This document shows positions 1 to 7,075 of a stretch of DNA of 12,774 nucleotides, one piece after another. Origin of the DNA: an uncultured Clostridia bacterium (GTDB lineage: Bacteria; Bacillota; Clostridia; Oscillospirales; Oscillospiraceae); NCBI GenBank assembly GCA_945927915.1, contig CAMEMX010000026.1, positions 1-12,774 on the forward strand, given 5' to 3'. Under the pieces are notes generated by a model. It worked only from the letters and a program-made list of their open reading frames with translations. It did no database searches and had not been told where the DNA came from. Position 1 is the first letter of the stretch. Each line of letters starts with the position of its first letter. The translations under genes and the position numbers were made by a program.

Positions 1-415
1 AGAGCAGGATCGGGAAGATGACCCACGAGAACAGGAAGGAGAAGGTGTCGTCCTCAGGCAGCACGCCCGTGAATTTCACGCCGTTTTCCTGCATCGTGGC
101 CACGACGCCGCTCATATCCACCTCGGGCAGACGCGCCGTGTAGTAGAGCATCTTTTTGTCGTTTGCCACATCCTCGCGCAGGGTGTAGGCGATCTGATCC
201 GTGCTGATCTCAGCCTCCTGGATGCGATCCTCCGCAGCGGCGGTCAGGAACTGATCGTAGCGCACCTGCTCCTGCCGCGAGGCGGTGAAGAGGCGGACGA
301 TCTGATTGCCGAAGAAGGTGATCACGAACACGAGCAGGATCAGAGCGAGGACGGAGAATTTCGGCTTGTTGCTGTTATTGTTGTTTTGCTGCTTGTTTGG
401 GCCGGGGTTCGCCAT
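1..415 (-). CDS. ftsH: ATP-dependent zinc metalloprotease FtsH, N-terminal part (partial)
   Basis: FtsH is a membrane-anchored AAA+ protease that extracts and degrades misfolded membrane proteins and some cytosolic regulators. Only the first 138 codons lie in the window; the gene runs off the left edge before the AAA and zinc-protease domains. What is visible fits FtsH: a short Asn/Gln-rich cytosolic leader, a first membrane helix at about residues 20-36 (LALILLVFVITFF), an RYDQF-type strand, a roughly 70-residue extracytoplasmic domain ending in a GVLPEDD stretch, and the beginning of a second membrane helix (SWVIFPILL). The start at 415 is chosen because GGAG lies 9 bases upstream; an in-frame ATG at 436 lacks a ribosome binding site. 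The gene diverges from rlmB. The identification rests on topology and N-terminal similarity because the catalytic motifs are outside the window. Confidence 0.87.
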   Translation of the reverse strand, partial: MANPGPNKQQNNNNSNKPKFSVLALILLVFVITFFGNQIVRLFTASRQEQVRYDQFLTAAAEDRIQEAEISTDQIAYTLREDVANDKKMLYYTARLPEVDMSGVVATMQENGVKFTGVLPEDDTFSFLFSWVIFPILL

Positions 416-437
416 TTTGTCACGCTCCAGTTTCATG

Positions 438-457
438 GGCGGCCGGAAACAGCCGCC
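438..457 (-). repeat. Small hairpin in the ftsH leader
   Basis: GGCGGC (438-443) and GCCGCC (452-457) form a perfect 6-bp stem with an 8-base loop. It lies between the ftsH promoter and its start codon. On the plus strand it is followed by a loose T-rich run, but no plus-strand gene lies upstream for it to terminate. The role is unknown; it may affect ftsH mRNA stability or may be chance in GC-rich DNA. Confidence 0.3.
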
Positions 458-475
458 GCTTCTTTATTTTTCCGT

Positions 476-504
476 ATCATATCATATTTTTGCCCCGTAC
501 GCAA
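476..504 (-). promoter_or_regulatory. Sigma-A promoter of ftsH
   Basis: Read on the minus strand, TTGCGT (499-504) is followed after 17 bases by TATGAT (476-481). An overlapping second TATGAT at 481-486 has no correctly spaced -35 box. The predicted start near 469 gives an ftsH leader of about 55 bases. Confidence 0.65.
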
Positions 505-575
505 TTCGCTGCGCCGGACACGGTGTGAATTTTTTGTAACATCCGAGGAAATTTTCCCTGAACGCACATTTCATA

Positions 576-604
576 TTGTTTCCGGGAGGAATCTTTGTTA
601 TAAT
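576..604 (+). promoter_or_regulatory. Sigma-A promoter of rlmB
   Basis: TTGTTT (576-581), a 17-base spacer and a perfect TATAAT (599-604) precede rlmB. The predicted start near 611 leaves a leader of about 30 bases. This promoter probably also serves the membrane protein gene directly downstream. Confidence 0.75.
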
Positions 605-640
605 ATTCAGAAGTATAAAAGATAAGGAAACGTGACGTTT

Positions 641-1411
641 ATGAGAAAAGATACCGAACATTTGCGCGCGGAGGAGCTGCCGGAGGGCATGATCGAGGGC
701 AGAAACGCCGTCACCGAGGCCATCCGCAGCGGCAGAACGATCAATAAGGTCTTCCTTGCCGACGGCGATACCGACCGCGCGCTGGGCCGCCTTGCGGCGA
801 TGGCAAAGGACGCCGGCGCGGTCGTCGTGCGCATCGACCGGCGCAAGCTGAACGAGATGAGCCCCACGGGGGCGCATCAGGGCATCATCGCCTCGGTCGC
901 CGCGCACGAATACGCGACGATCGACGAGCTTCTCGCCGCCGCCGAGAGCAGAGGGGAGGCGCCGCTGCTCGTCGTCTGCGACGAGCTTTCCGACCCGCAC
1001 AACCTCGGCGCGATCCTGCGCACGGCAGAATGCGCCGGGGCGCACGGCGTCATCATCCCCAAGCGCCGCAGCGTCGGGCTGACCGCCGTGGTCGGCAAGG
1101 CGTCCGCCGGCGCCATCGAGTATATGCCCGTGGCGCGGGTGAGCAACATCGCCGCCACATTGCGCGAGCTGAAGCAGCGCGGCGTCTGGATCTTCGGCAC
1201 GGCCGCCGGGGGCGCCACGGCGCTGTATGAGGCAGACCTGACCCTTCCCGCCGCCGTCGTCATCGGCAACGAGGGCGTCGGCATGAGCCGCATCGTCGCA
1301 GAGCAGTGCGACTTTAAGGTGAGCATCCCGATGAAGGGGCGCATCTCCTCGCTCAACGCGTCTGCCGCCGCCGCGATCCTGCTCTACGAGGCCGTGCGCC
1401 AGAGAGGATAA
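641..1411 (+). CDS. rlmB: 23S rRNA 2'-O-ribose methyltransferase of the TrmH/RlmB (SpoU) family
   Basis: This SAM-dependent enzyme is expected to 2'-O-methylate a guanosine in 23S rRNA (G2251 in E. coli numbering). The 256-residue product has the normal two-part build. An L30e-like substrate-binding domain (about residues 15-95) contains the GRNAVTEAI and GAHQGI motifs. A SPOUT knot domain (about 107-256) carries motif 1 (DPHNLGAILRTAE, 118-130, with Asn121 and Arg127), motif 2 (VIGNEGVGM, 207-215, with Glu211) and motif 3 (IPMKGRISSLNAS, 229-241). All catalytic motifs are intact. ATG at 641 is preferred over the in-frame GTG at 632 because the AAGGA at 624-628 is only three bases from the GTG but 12 from the ATG, and the protein family normally starts close to this point. 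Exact target nucleotide cannot be read from sequence; a close SpoU paralogue such as a tRNA methylase is a less likely alternative. Confidence 0.93.
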   Translation: MRKDTEHLRAEELPEGMIEGRNAVTEAIRSGRTINKVFLADGDTDRALGRLAAMAKDAGAVVVRIDRRKLNEMSPTGAHQGIIASVAAHEYATIDELLAAAESRGEAPLLVVCDELSDPHNLGAILRTAECAGAHGVIIPKRRSVGLTAVVGKASAGAIEYMPVARVSNIAATLRELKQRGVWIFGTAAGGATALYEADLTLPAAVVIGNEGVGMSRIVAEQCDFKVSIPMKGRISSLNASAAAAILLYEAVRQRG

Positions 1412-1417
1412 TTGCTT

Positions 1418-3406
1418 ATGAAACGACGCGATCCGGAACAACTGAATCAGGCGGACGCGCCGGAGGAATATCAGCTCGAGGACATCCTGCGCGAGTTTGG
1501 CGCACAGAGCGCGCCGGAAAAGCCGGGCGTCACGTCCGACACGGTGGTTTTCCGACCCATTCGAACCGCGCCGGCTGCACCGGATCTCGACGCGCCGACT
1601 AAGACGGCGGAGCCGAATAAGCGCCGCACACCGCAGGAGGCGCCGTCCGCGCCGCAGGAAGCGCCGCGGGAGGACACCGGCGTCGTGCGAACGGAGCGCG
1701 AAAAGCCGCCCGCGCCGCCGCGCCGGGGAAAGCGCCCGCCGAAGCCGAAGGCGCCGCCTGCCGCGCAGGAAGCGCCGCCGGAGCCGGCGCTCACGCCGCA
1801 GACGCTCCTGCGCCGATGCAGGGACGGCCTCGGCCTGCAGCGCCTGCGCTTTGCCCTCGCCGCCCTCATCGCGGCGGTGCAGGTTTTCCTGCTGTTCTAC
1901 GGAAGCCTTGGGTGGGATTATCTTCCGCTTTCGGCTGCTGCAGCCGGATGGGCGTCGCTGGCGCTGGCTGCGCTTTCGCTGCTGGTTGCCTTTGACGTCG
2001 TGCTGGACGGGCTGCGCGGACTTGTACATCTGCGTCCGAGTCTTGCGCTGGCGGTGCTGCCCGTGAGCGCGCTGACGTTTGTCCACGCGGCGCAGGTCCT
2101 GCCGCAGGGCGGGCAGAGCTACTGCCCCGTGCTGTCCGTGCTGCTTGCCTTCCTCCTGCGCGGGGCTATGGCACGGCGGACGGCTGTGCTTTACACGGCG
2201 CGCACTGTCTGCGCCTTTGATGCGCCGATGGGCATTTTTGAGCTGCCACAGCTTCTGGATCGCGCCGATTCCCTGCGCCGGGACGAGGCCGACGTGGACG
2301 ATTTCATGCGCCGCCTCGACCGGCCGGACCGCGCGCAGACCGTTCTGGGCGTTTACACCGCCCTCATGCTGCCGCTGAGCGGTGCGCTGGCCTATTTGAT
2401 CAGCACGCGCGGCGAAAACGGCTTTGTCCTGTCGTGGCTGTTGCTGCTGCTCGGCGCGATGCCCTCTGCCGGGGCGCTGTGCTTTTCCGGGGCGTTTTCC
2501 GTGCTGGCGCGGCGGCTTTCGTCGTTCGGCGGCGCGCTGTGCGGCTGGCACGGCGCGAAGCTCTTCGGCGGAAAGCATACGATCATCCTCCGTGACGAGG
2601 ACATTTTTCCGCGTGCGAACATCACCTCGAACGGCATGAAGCTCTTCGGTGCGCATAAGGCGGGACGCGTCATCGCCGGTGCGCTGGCGGCGCTCCGCGC
2701 GGCTGACAGTCCGCTGGCAGACCTCTTTGAGACGCTGCTGCAGGCGCAGTACGGCAAGCACCTGCAGGCGACGCGCCTCCGTGTCTACGACAACAACGGC
2801 ATCGGCGCCGAGGTCGCCGGAGAGGTCATCTTAGTCGGCAGTCTGGGCTTCGTGCGCAGCATGGGCGTGCATATGCCCGCCGGGACGCGCGTGCGGCAGG
2901 CTGTCTATGTCTCCGTCGATGGCGAGCTTGCCGGCATCTTCGCCGTAAAGTACAAGCCCAGCCCATCGACCCGAAAGGGTCTGCGCGACGTGCTGGCAAA
3001 CCGCAGCTTCTCCGTCGTGCTCGCCACGCGCGATTTTCTCATCACGCCGGAGCTGATCGGCGCGAAGTATGAGCTGGACACGCAATCCGTCATTTTCCCG
3101 CCGCTTTCCGAGCGGCTGCGGCTTTCCGCCATCGACCCGGAGAAAAACGGCGGACAGGGCGGCCTGATCGCAAAGGACACCTTCGGCGCGTTCGCCTCGA
3201 CCGTCGCAGCAGGACGCACGCTCAAGAGCGTGAGCGGCCTGTCGCTTGCGCTCAGTCTTGCGGCGGGCGTGCTCGGCTTTGGCCTTTGCACGCTGCTGCT
3301 CGTGTGGAATTCGGCGCAGACGGCCTCGCCGCTGCACCTTGCCGCGTTCCAGCTCGTCTGGGCCTGCCTGAATTGGCTGTTCTCGTTTGTTTTGCTTCGC
3401 TTCTGA
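1418..3406 (+). CDS. Degenerate P-type ATPase-like membrane protein (predicted pseudoenzyme)
   Basis: The 662-residue protein starts with a cytosolic, probably disordered Pro/Ala/Glu-rich tail (1-130) with three QEAP repeats (73-76, 80-83, 117-120). About eight hydrophobic segments follow in the order of a P1B metal ATPase: roughly 143-162, 173-195, 206-225, 234-252, 307-328, 335-362, 605-630 and 637-660. The segment after helix six (GALCGWHGAKLFGG, then TIILRDEDIFP at 388-398) lines up with the region before and including the phosphorylation motif DKTGT, but the Asp position holds Arg392. The TGD motif reads TRD (537-539), the GDGxND hinge is absent, and the loop where the TGE actuator domain should be is only about 55 residues. 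N- and P-domain remnants (GIGAEVAGEVILVG at 461-474, VSVDGELAGIF at 498-508) remain. Ion pumping by the usual cycle is therefore unlikely. The start is six bases after the rlmB stop, with AGAGAGGA nine bases upstream, so the two are co-transcribed. Function is unknown; a regulatory or scaffold role is a guess. Confidence 0.78.
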   Translation: MKRRDPEQLNQADAPEEYQLEDILREFGAQSAPEKPGVTSDTVVFRPIRTAPAAPDLDAPTKTAEPNKRRTPQEAPSAPQEAPREDTGVVRTEREKPPAPPRRGKRPPKPKAPPAAQEAPPEPALTPQTLLRRCRDGLGLQRLRFALAALIAAVQVFLLFYGSLGWDYLPLSAAAAGWASLALAALSLLVAFDVVLDGLRGLVHLRPSLALAVLPVSALTFVHAAQVLPQGGQSYCPVLSVLLAFLLRGAMARRTAVLYTARTVCAFDAPMGIFELPQLLDRADSLRRDEADVDDFMRRLDRPDRAQTVLGVYTALMLPLSGALAYLISTRGENGFVLSWLLLLLGAMPSAGALCFSGAFSVLARRLSSFGGALCGWHGAKLFGGKHTIILRDEDIFPRANITSNGMKLFGAHKAGRVIAGALAALRAADSPLADLFETLLQAQYGKHLQATRLRVYDNNGIGAEVAGEVILVGSLGFVRSMGVHMPAGTRVRQAVYVSVDGELAGIFAVKYKPSPSTRKGLRDVLANRSFSVVLATRDFLITPELIGAKYELDTQSVIFPPLSERLRLSAIDPEKNGGQGGLIAKDTFGAFASTVAAGRTLKSVSGLSLALSLAAGVLGFGLCTLLLVWNSAQTASPLHLAAFQLVWACLNWLFSFVLLRF

Positions 3407-3481
3407 GCGGATACGGCGCAGCCTCTTTTGCAGTTTCGACAAAAATCCGCGCAATTTATTCCGAATTTTTGATAATACGCA

Positions 3482-3510
3482 TTGCAATCTTGTTTTCAAT
3501 CGTGTATAAT
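3482..3510 (+). promoter_or_regulatory. Sigma-A promoter of the EF-G-like gene
   Basis: TTGCAA (3482-3487), a 17-base spacer and perfect TATAAT (3505-3510) lie in a locally AT-rich gap. The predicted start near 3517 gives a leader of about 70 bases. No convincing terminator was found between the preceding gene (stop at 3406) and this promoter, so read-through from rlmB is possible. Confidence 0.75.
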
Positions 3511-3586
3511 AAAACTAATTGTGGCAACGAACGGTATGCCGCCCGCAGTCCCTTCCCGACTGCACAGAAAGGAGATTTTTTACAAT

Positions 3587-5650
3587 ATGTACACTGCGAA
3601 GGACATCCGCAATATCGCGCTGCTCGGTCACGGCGGCGATGGCAAATCCGCCCTGTGCGAGAGTATGCTCTTCCTGACGAAGGCGATCACCCGTCTCGGC
3701 AAGCGTGCCGACGGCACCACCGTCTCCGACTTTGACGACGAAGAGAAGAAGAGACAGTATTCCATCAAGACCTCCGTCATCCCCGTGGAGTACGCGGGCT
3801 GCAAGGTCAACGTGCTCGACAACCCCGGCTATTTCGACTTTGCCGCCGAGGTCGTGCAGTCCCTGCGCGTCGCGGATGCAGGCGTGATCTGCCTGACCGC
3901 CAAGTCCGGCATCGCCGTCGGCACCGAAAAGGGCTGGAAGTCGCTGGCGGATGCAAACCTGCCCGCAATGTTCTATGTTTCCAAGCTCGACGAGGAGCAC
4001 GCCAACTTCTTCGGCACGTTTGATGCCATCCGCGACACCTTCGGCGCTTCCGCCATCCCGTTCACCTTCCCGATCCTGAACGGCGAGCAGGCTGTCGGCG
4101 TGGTCGACCTCATCGAGAAGAAGGCCTACGACGTCAGCGGCAAGGAGATCGCCCTGCCCGCAGGCGCCGAGGATAAGATCGAAGAATACATGGCAGAGCT
4201 GAACGAGCAGGTCGCCGAGACCGACGAAGCCCTCATGGAGAAGTTCTTCATGGAAGAGCCGTTCACCGAGGAAGAACTCATCAAGGGCATCAAGGACGGC
4301 ATCCGGCAGCGCACCGTCACGCCCGTTTTCTGCGGCTGCGCGATGAACGGCCTCGGCACGCTCCGCCTTCTGGAAAACCTCAAGAAGTTCGCTCCCTCGC
4401 CGCTCGAGGGCAAGCCCGCCGTCATCGTCGACGAGGACGGCAACGAGTCCGAGCTGGCGCTCGATCCGTCCGGCAGCCCGATGGCCTTCGTCTTCAACAC
4501 CATGGCTGACCAGTACGGCAAGAACTCCTACTTCAAGGTCATCTCCGGCGACATCGAGGACACCATGACCGTCGTCAACGCCCGCACCGGCGACAATGAA
4601 AAGCTCGGCAACACCTTCTTCCCGAAGGGCAAGGACAACGTCAAGACCTCCAAGGTCTGCTGCGGCGACATCGGCGTGTTCACCAAGCTCGCCTCCGTCC
4701 GCACCGGCGACACCCTCGGCCTGCCCGGCAAGGTCGTCACCGTCAAGCCCATGACCTACGCAGAGCCCTGCTACCGCATGGCGATCTACGCCAAGAACAA
4801 GGGCCAGGAGGACAAGGTCGCCTCCGGTCTCGTCAAGCTGAACGAGGAAGACGCCTCCTTCACCTACGGCAACGATCCCGAGACCAAGGAAATGATCATC
4901 GCCGGTGTCTGCGACATCCACCTGAGCGTCATCATCTCCAAGCTGCTGAGCAAGTATAAGGTCGAGGCCGAGCTGCGCCCGGCGAAGATCGCCTACCGCG
5001 AGACCATCAAGAAAAAGGTCGAGATCCACGGCCGTCACAAGAAGCAGTCCGGCGGCCACGGCCAGTTCGGCGATGTCTACATCCGCTTTGAGCCGCAGAG
5101 CGAGAGCGAGGACATGATCTTTGCCGACGAGACCGTCGGCGGCTGCGTGCCGAAGAACTTCATCCCCTCGGTCGAAAAGGGCCTGCGCAACTGCATCGGC
5201 AAGGGCGTTCTGGCCGGCTATCCCGTCGTGTTCCTGAAGTCCACGCTGTACTTCGGCTCCTACCACCCCGTCGACTCGTCCGATATGGCCTTCCAGACCG
5301 CCGCGGGCATCGCCTACAAGGAAGGTCTGCCCACCGCCGCCCCGACCCTCCTTGAGCCGATCGGCGAGCTGAAGGTCTTCATCCCGGACGCCAACATGGG
5401 CGACATCATCGGCGACCTCAACAAGCGCCGCGGTCGTGTTATGGGCATGAACCCCGATCCCGAAAACCGTGGCTGGCAGGTCGTTGACGCCGAAGTCCCC
5501 ATCGGTGAAATGAGCAGCTATGCCATCGACCTGCGCTCCATGACGCAGGGCAGAGGCTCCTATTCCCTCAAGTTCGTCCGTTACGAGGAAGTCCCGCAGA
5601 TGAATCAGGCGAAGATCATCGAGGACGCCAAGAAGAACGAGGAAGAATAA
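3587..5650 (+). CDS. Elongation factor G-like translational GTPase (EF-G paralogue, FusA2-like)
   Basis: The 687-residue product spans all EF-G domains: G domain (about 1-275), domain II (about 295-380), domain III (about 390-465), domain IV (about 468-590, with HGRHKKQSGGHGQFGDV at 481-497) and domain V (about 592-670). It resembles the EF-G-like paralogue group rather than housekeeping EF-G. The P-loop is GHGGDGKS (14-21) in place of the usual AHIDAGKT. G3 is DNPGY (78-82), where canonical EF-G has DTPGH, so the catalytic His is Tyr82. Switch I Thr is replaced by Ser59 (RQYSI), and G4 is SKLD (132-135) rather than NKxD. GTP binding looks possible but hydrolysis may be weak. ATG at 3587 has AAAGGAG 12 bases upstream; upstream in-frame starts overlap the promoter or lack a ribosome site. 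It has its own promoter and terminator. The exact role, for example in ribosome rescue, starvation or normal translocation, is not known from sequence. Confidence 0.9.
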   Translation: MYTAKDIRNIALLGHGGDGKSALCESMLFLTKAITRLGKRADGTTVSDFDDEEKKRQYSIKTSVIPVEYAGCKVNVLDNPGYFDFAAEVVQSLRVADAGVICLTAKSGIAVGTEKGWKSLADANLPAMFYVSKLDEEHANFFGTFDAIRDTFGASAIPFTFPILNGEQAVGVVDLIEKKAYDVSGKEIALPAGAEDKIEEYMAELNEQVAETDEALMEKFFMEEPFTEEELIKGIKDGIRQRTVTPVFCGCAMNGLGTLRLLENLKKFAPSPLEGKPAVIVDEDGNESELALDPSGSPMAFVFNTMADQYGKNSYFKVISGDIEDTMTVVNARTGDNEKLGNTFFPKGKDNVKTSKVCCGDIGVFTKLASVRTGDTLGLPGKVVTVKPMTYAEPCYRMAIYAKNKGQEDKVASGLVKLNEEDASFTYGNDPETKEMIIAGVCDIHLSVIISKLLSKYKVEAELRPAKIAYRETIKKKVEIHGRHKKQSGGHGQFGDVYIRFEPQSESEDMIFADETVGGCVPKNFIPSVEKGLRNCIGKGVLAGYPVVFLKSTLYFGSYHPVDSSDMAFQTAAGIAYKEGLPTAAPTLLEPIGELKVFIPDANMGDIIGDLNKRRGRVMGMNPDPENRGWQVVDAEVPIGEMSSYAIDLRSMTQGRGSYSLKFVRYEEVPQMNQAKIIEDAKKNEEE

Positions 5651-5663
5651 TCCACAGTATTTC

Positions 5664-5697
5664 AGCGGATGCCCTCCTGGGCATCCGCTGCGTTTTT
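5664..5697 (+). terminator. Rho-independent terminator of the EF-G-like gene
   Basis: A perfect 11-bp stem (5664-5674 with 5679-5689) and TCCT loop is followed by GCG and five T residues (5693-5697). It begins 13 bases after the stop codon. Confidence 0.88.
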
Positions 5698-5706
5698 GGA
5701 GAAAGT
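5698..5706 (+). promoter_or_regulatory. Ribosome binding site directly abutting the terminator T-run
   Basis: GGAG (5698-5701) begins on the base after the terminator T-run and lies five bases before the ATG at 5707. There is no room for a separate promoter between the terminator and this gene, so its message must come from read-through or from a promoter inside the upstream coding region. Confidence 0.7.
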
Positions 5707-6093
5707 ATGAACAAATACGAATGGCTCGACGCCTATCTGCAGGCAAAGACCGGCACGGTGAAGGACTATAAGCTCGAATGGCAGTGGTGGCGCTATCAGG
5801 TCGGCGGCAAGCTGTTCGCGGCGACCTGCCAGCCGGGACCGGAGCATAAGGGCTACGACTGCCGTGAGCTGCTGACGCTCAAATGCGACCCGCTCCGTTC
5901 AGAGCTGCTGCGCGCGGAATTCCCGGACATCATTCCGGGCTTCTACTGCGACAAGCGGCACTGGATCTCGGTGTTCCTCGACGGCGACGTGCCGGAGGAC
6001 GTCCTGCGCGACCTGTGCGACTGCTCCTACCGGCTCGTCTTCGGCAAGCTGACCAAGAAACTCCAACGGGAATTGCTGGAAAAAGCCAAATAA
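5707..6093 (+). CDS. MmcQ/YjbR family DNA-binding-like protein
   Basis: The 128-residue product has the compact CyaY-like fold signature of the MmcQ/YjbR family. It opens with a short helix (KYEWLDAYL), followed by a Lys-Leu-Glu-Trp segment, a VGGKLFA strand pair (about 32-38) and LLTLKCDP (about 55-62). IIPGFYCDKRHWISVFLDG lies near residues 79-97, and the protein ends in a helical tail with a YRLVFGKLTKK element. This order and length are normal for the family. Members have been proposed to bind DNA on structural grounds, but a physiological role is poorly defined. It has a good Shine-Dalgarno site but no visible promoter; it sits right behind the terminator of the EF-G-like gene. A bidirectional terminator follows six bases after its stop. 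Confidence 0.85.
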   Translation: MNKYEWLDAYLQAKTGTVKDYKLEWQWWRYQVGGKLFAATCQPGPEHKGYDCRELLTLKCDPLRSELLRAEFPDIIPGFYCDKRHWISVFLDGDVPEDVLRDLCDCSYRLVFGKLTKKLQRELLEKAK

Positions 6094-6098
6094 AGCAA

Positions 6099-6131
6099 CA
6101 GCAGCAGCCGATCACGGCTGCTGCTGATTTT
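6099..6131. terminator. Bidirectional terminator between convergent genes
   Basis: A perfect 12-bp stem (6099-6110 with 6115-6126) has an ATCA loop. On the plus strand it is followed by ATTTTTATT, a good T-run for the YjbR gene. On the minus strand it is followed by a looser TTGCTTTATTT. The minus-strand operon ends within a few bases of it. Confidence 0.9.
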
Positions 6132-7075
6132 TATTCGGCTGCGAACAGGATATGTGCGTTGCGGAGGTTGGAATCTGCGACGCGGTCATTGACGGAGTAG
6201 GCGTGCTTCTCCAGATCGCCGCAGACGGCGTCGGTGAGGCTCTGCGCCTGTAAGGCGGAGATGATCCGGAACGCGATGTCCTCGATCACGCCGACCTTTT
6301 GCTCCGCCAGAGGCGCATCGTTGCCCGTGGTGAGCAGGAACTCCAACGGCTGCGCCAGCTCCGGAAGGAGCGGCAGCGCCCGCAGGGCACGGAACTGCCA
6401 TTTGTAATAGGGCAGATACCGCTCGTTGAGCAGGAAAATGACCGCAAGCGTGTGGCGCACGAACTCCGCGGCGGCAAGCTGCGCTGCGGCGCTTTCGCCG
6501 TGCGCGAGGCAGCGGGCGTAATTGTACTGCCCCGACTGCGCCATGAGCAGCAGACGGGCGGCGAGCTTTTTGTTGCGCACGTCGGACGGGAAATACCGCA
6601 GCGCGCTGCGGATGGAGGTGAAAAGCCCGACGTCGTCGCGGAAGACCTCGCCGTTCGTCGCCTCGGCAAGCCCCTGCTCGGGGACGGAGAACCACGCCGT
6701 GAGGTCGGTGATCCTGCCCGGGTGGCCGGTCTTTTCGCGGAAAAAGTCGTCCATGCGCAAAACGCCGTGGCGACTGCCGCCGACGGGGCTGACGCGCAGC
6801 CGCGCAACGCCGCCGAACTCCTTTGGCAGCCTCGCGTAGGCGCGCTCCAAAAGGAAGGCCGTGCGGCGGTCGATCACGTCCTCGTCGGGCAAAAACAGGC
6901 AGAACGCCGGCTCAAAATCGTGGTCGCGGGAGACTTCGTCGTCGTAGCCGAAGCACTCGGAGCCGGCACCGGCCAGACCGACGGCGATGACCTCTTCGTA
7001 TTGCGGAAACTGCTCGTGCAGCATCGGCGCGCCGAACGCCTCGTAAAACCCGCGGCAAAGCTCAATTCCGCGCAT
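6131..7075 (-). CDS. DUF4037 domain protein, nucleotidyltransferase-like
   Basis: The 314-residue product has an N-terminal nucleotidyltransferase-like segment. GLAGAGSECFGYDDE (33-47) is followed by the Asp51-His-Asp53 pair, matching the fold pattern of Gly-Ser, a loop, then DxD that binds metal and nucleotide. The remainder is mainly helical. Residues about 168-240 hold the DUF4037-like run NKKLAARLLLMAQSGQYN, then a long helical stretch with FLLNERYLPYYKW (214-226), which recalls the helical partner domain of kanamycin-type nucleotidyltransferases. Substrate is unknown. ATG at 7075 is chosen because GGAGGAG lies four bases upstream, and the family sequence starts there; longer open reading to 7276 lies inside the upstream gene. 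The start overlaps the end of the TPR gene by 14 bases, so translation is probably coupled. It is the last gene of the flavodiiron operon. Confidence 0.8.
   Translation of the reverse strand: MRGIELCRGFYEAFGAPMLHEQFPQYEEVIAVGLAGAGSECFGYDDEVSRDHDFEPAFCLFLPDEDVIDRRTAFLLERAYARLPKEFGGVARLRVSPVGGSRHGVLRMDDFFREKTGHPGRITDLTAWFSVPEQGLAEATNGEVFRDDVGLFTSIRSALRYFPSDVRNKKLAARLLLMAQSGQYNYARCLAHGESAAAQLAAAEFVRHTLAVIFLLNERYLPYYKWQFRALRALPLLPELAQPLEFLLTTGNDAPLAEQKVGVIEDIAFRIISALQAQSLTDAVCGDLEKHAYSVNDRVADSNLRNAHILFAAE

Noticed and set aside
547..557. GGAAA-T-TTTCC palindrome upstream of the rlmB promoter
   Set aside because: It is short and AT-rich, and only one copy was found in the ftsH-rlmB gap, so an operator cannot be argued.
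1640..1800. Repeated CAGGAAGCGCCG-like segments, considered as a DNA repeat element
   Set aside because: They keep frame and encode QEAP units in the Pro-rich tail of the membrane protein, so they are low-complexity coding sequence.
482..2761. 759-codon open frame on the minus strand
   Set aside because: It lies antisense to rlmB and the membrane protein gene, is Arg/Ala/His-rich with low-complexity runs, and has no family motifs. Long antisense frames are expected in GC-rich coding DNA.
3407..3449. GCGGAT and ATCCGC inverted pair after the membrane protein gene, considered as a terminator
   Set aside because: The stem is only six bases with a 31-base gap and no clean T-run follows, so it does not qualify.
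3482..3586. N-terminal extension of the EF-G-like protein
   Set aside because: The extra 35 codons overlap the -35 and -10 boxes and have no ribosome site or family similarity; the ATG at 3587 has a good Shine-Dalgarno site.
3515..5746. 743-codon open frame on the minus strand
   Set aside because: It is exactly antisense to the EF-G-like gene, is Leu/Gly/Asp/Val-rich without recognisable domains, and is explained by codon bias of the real gene.
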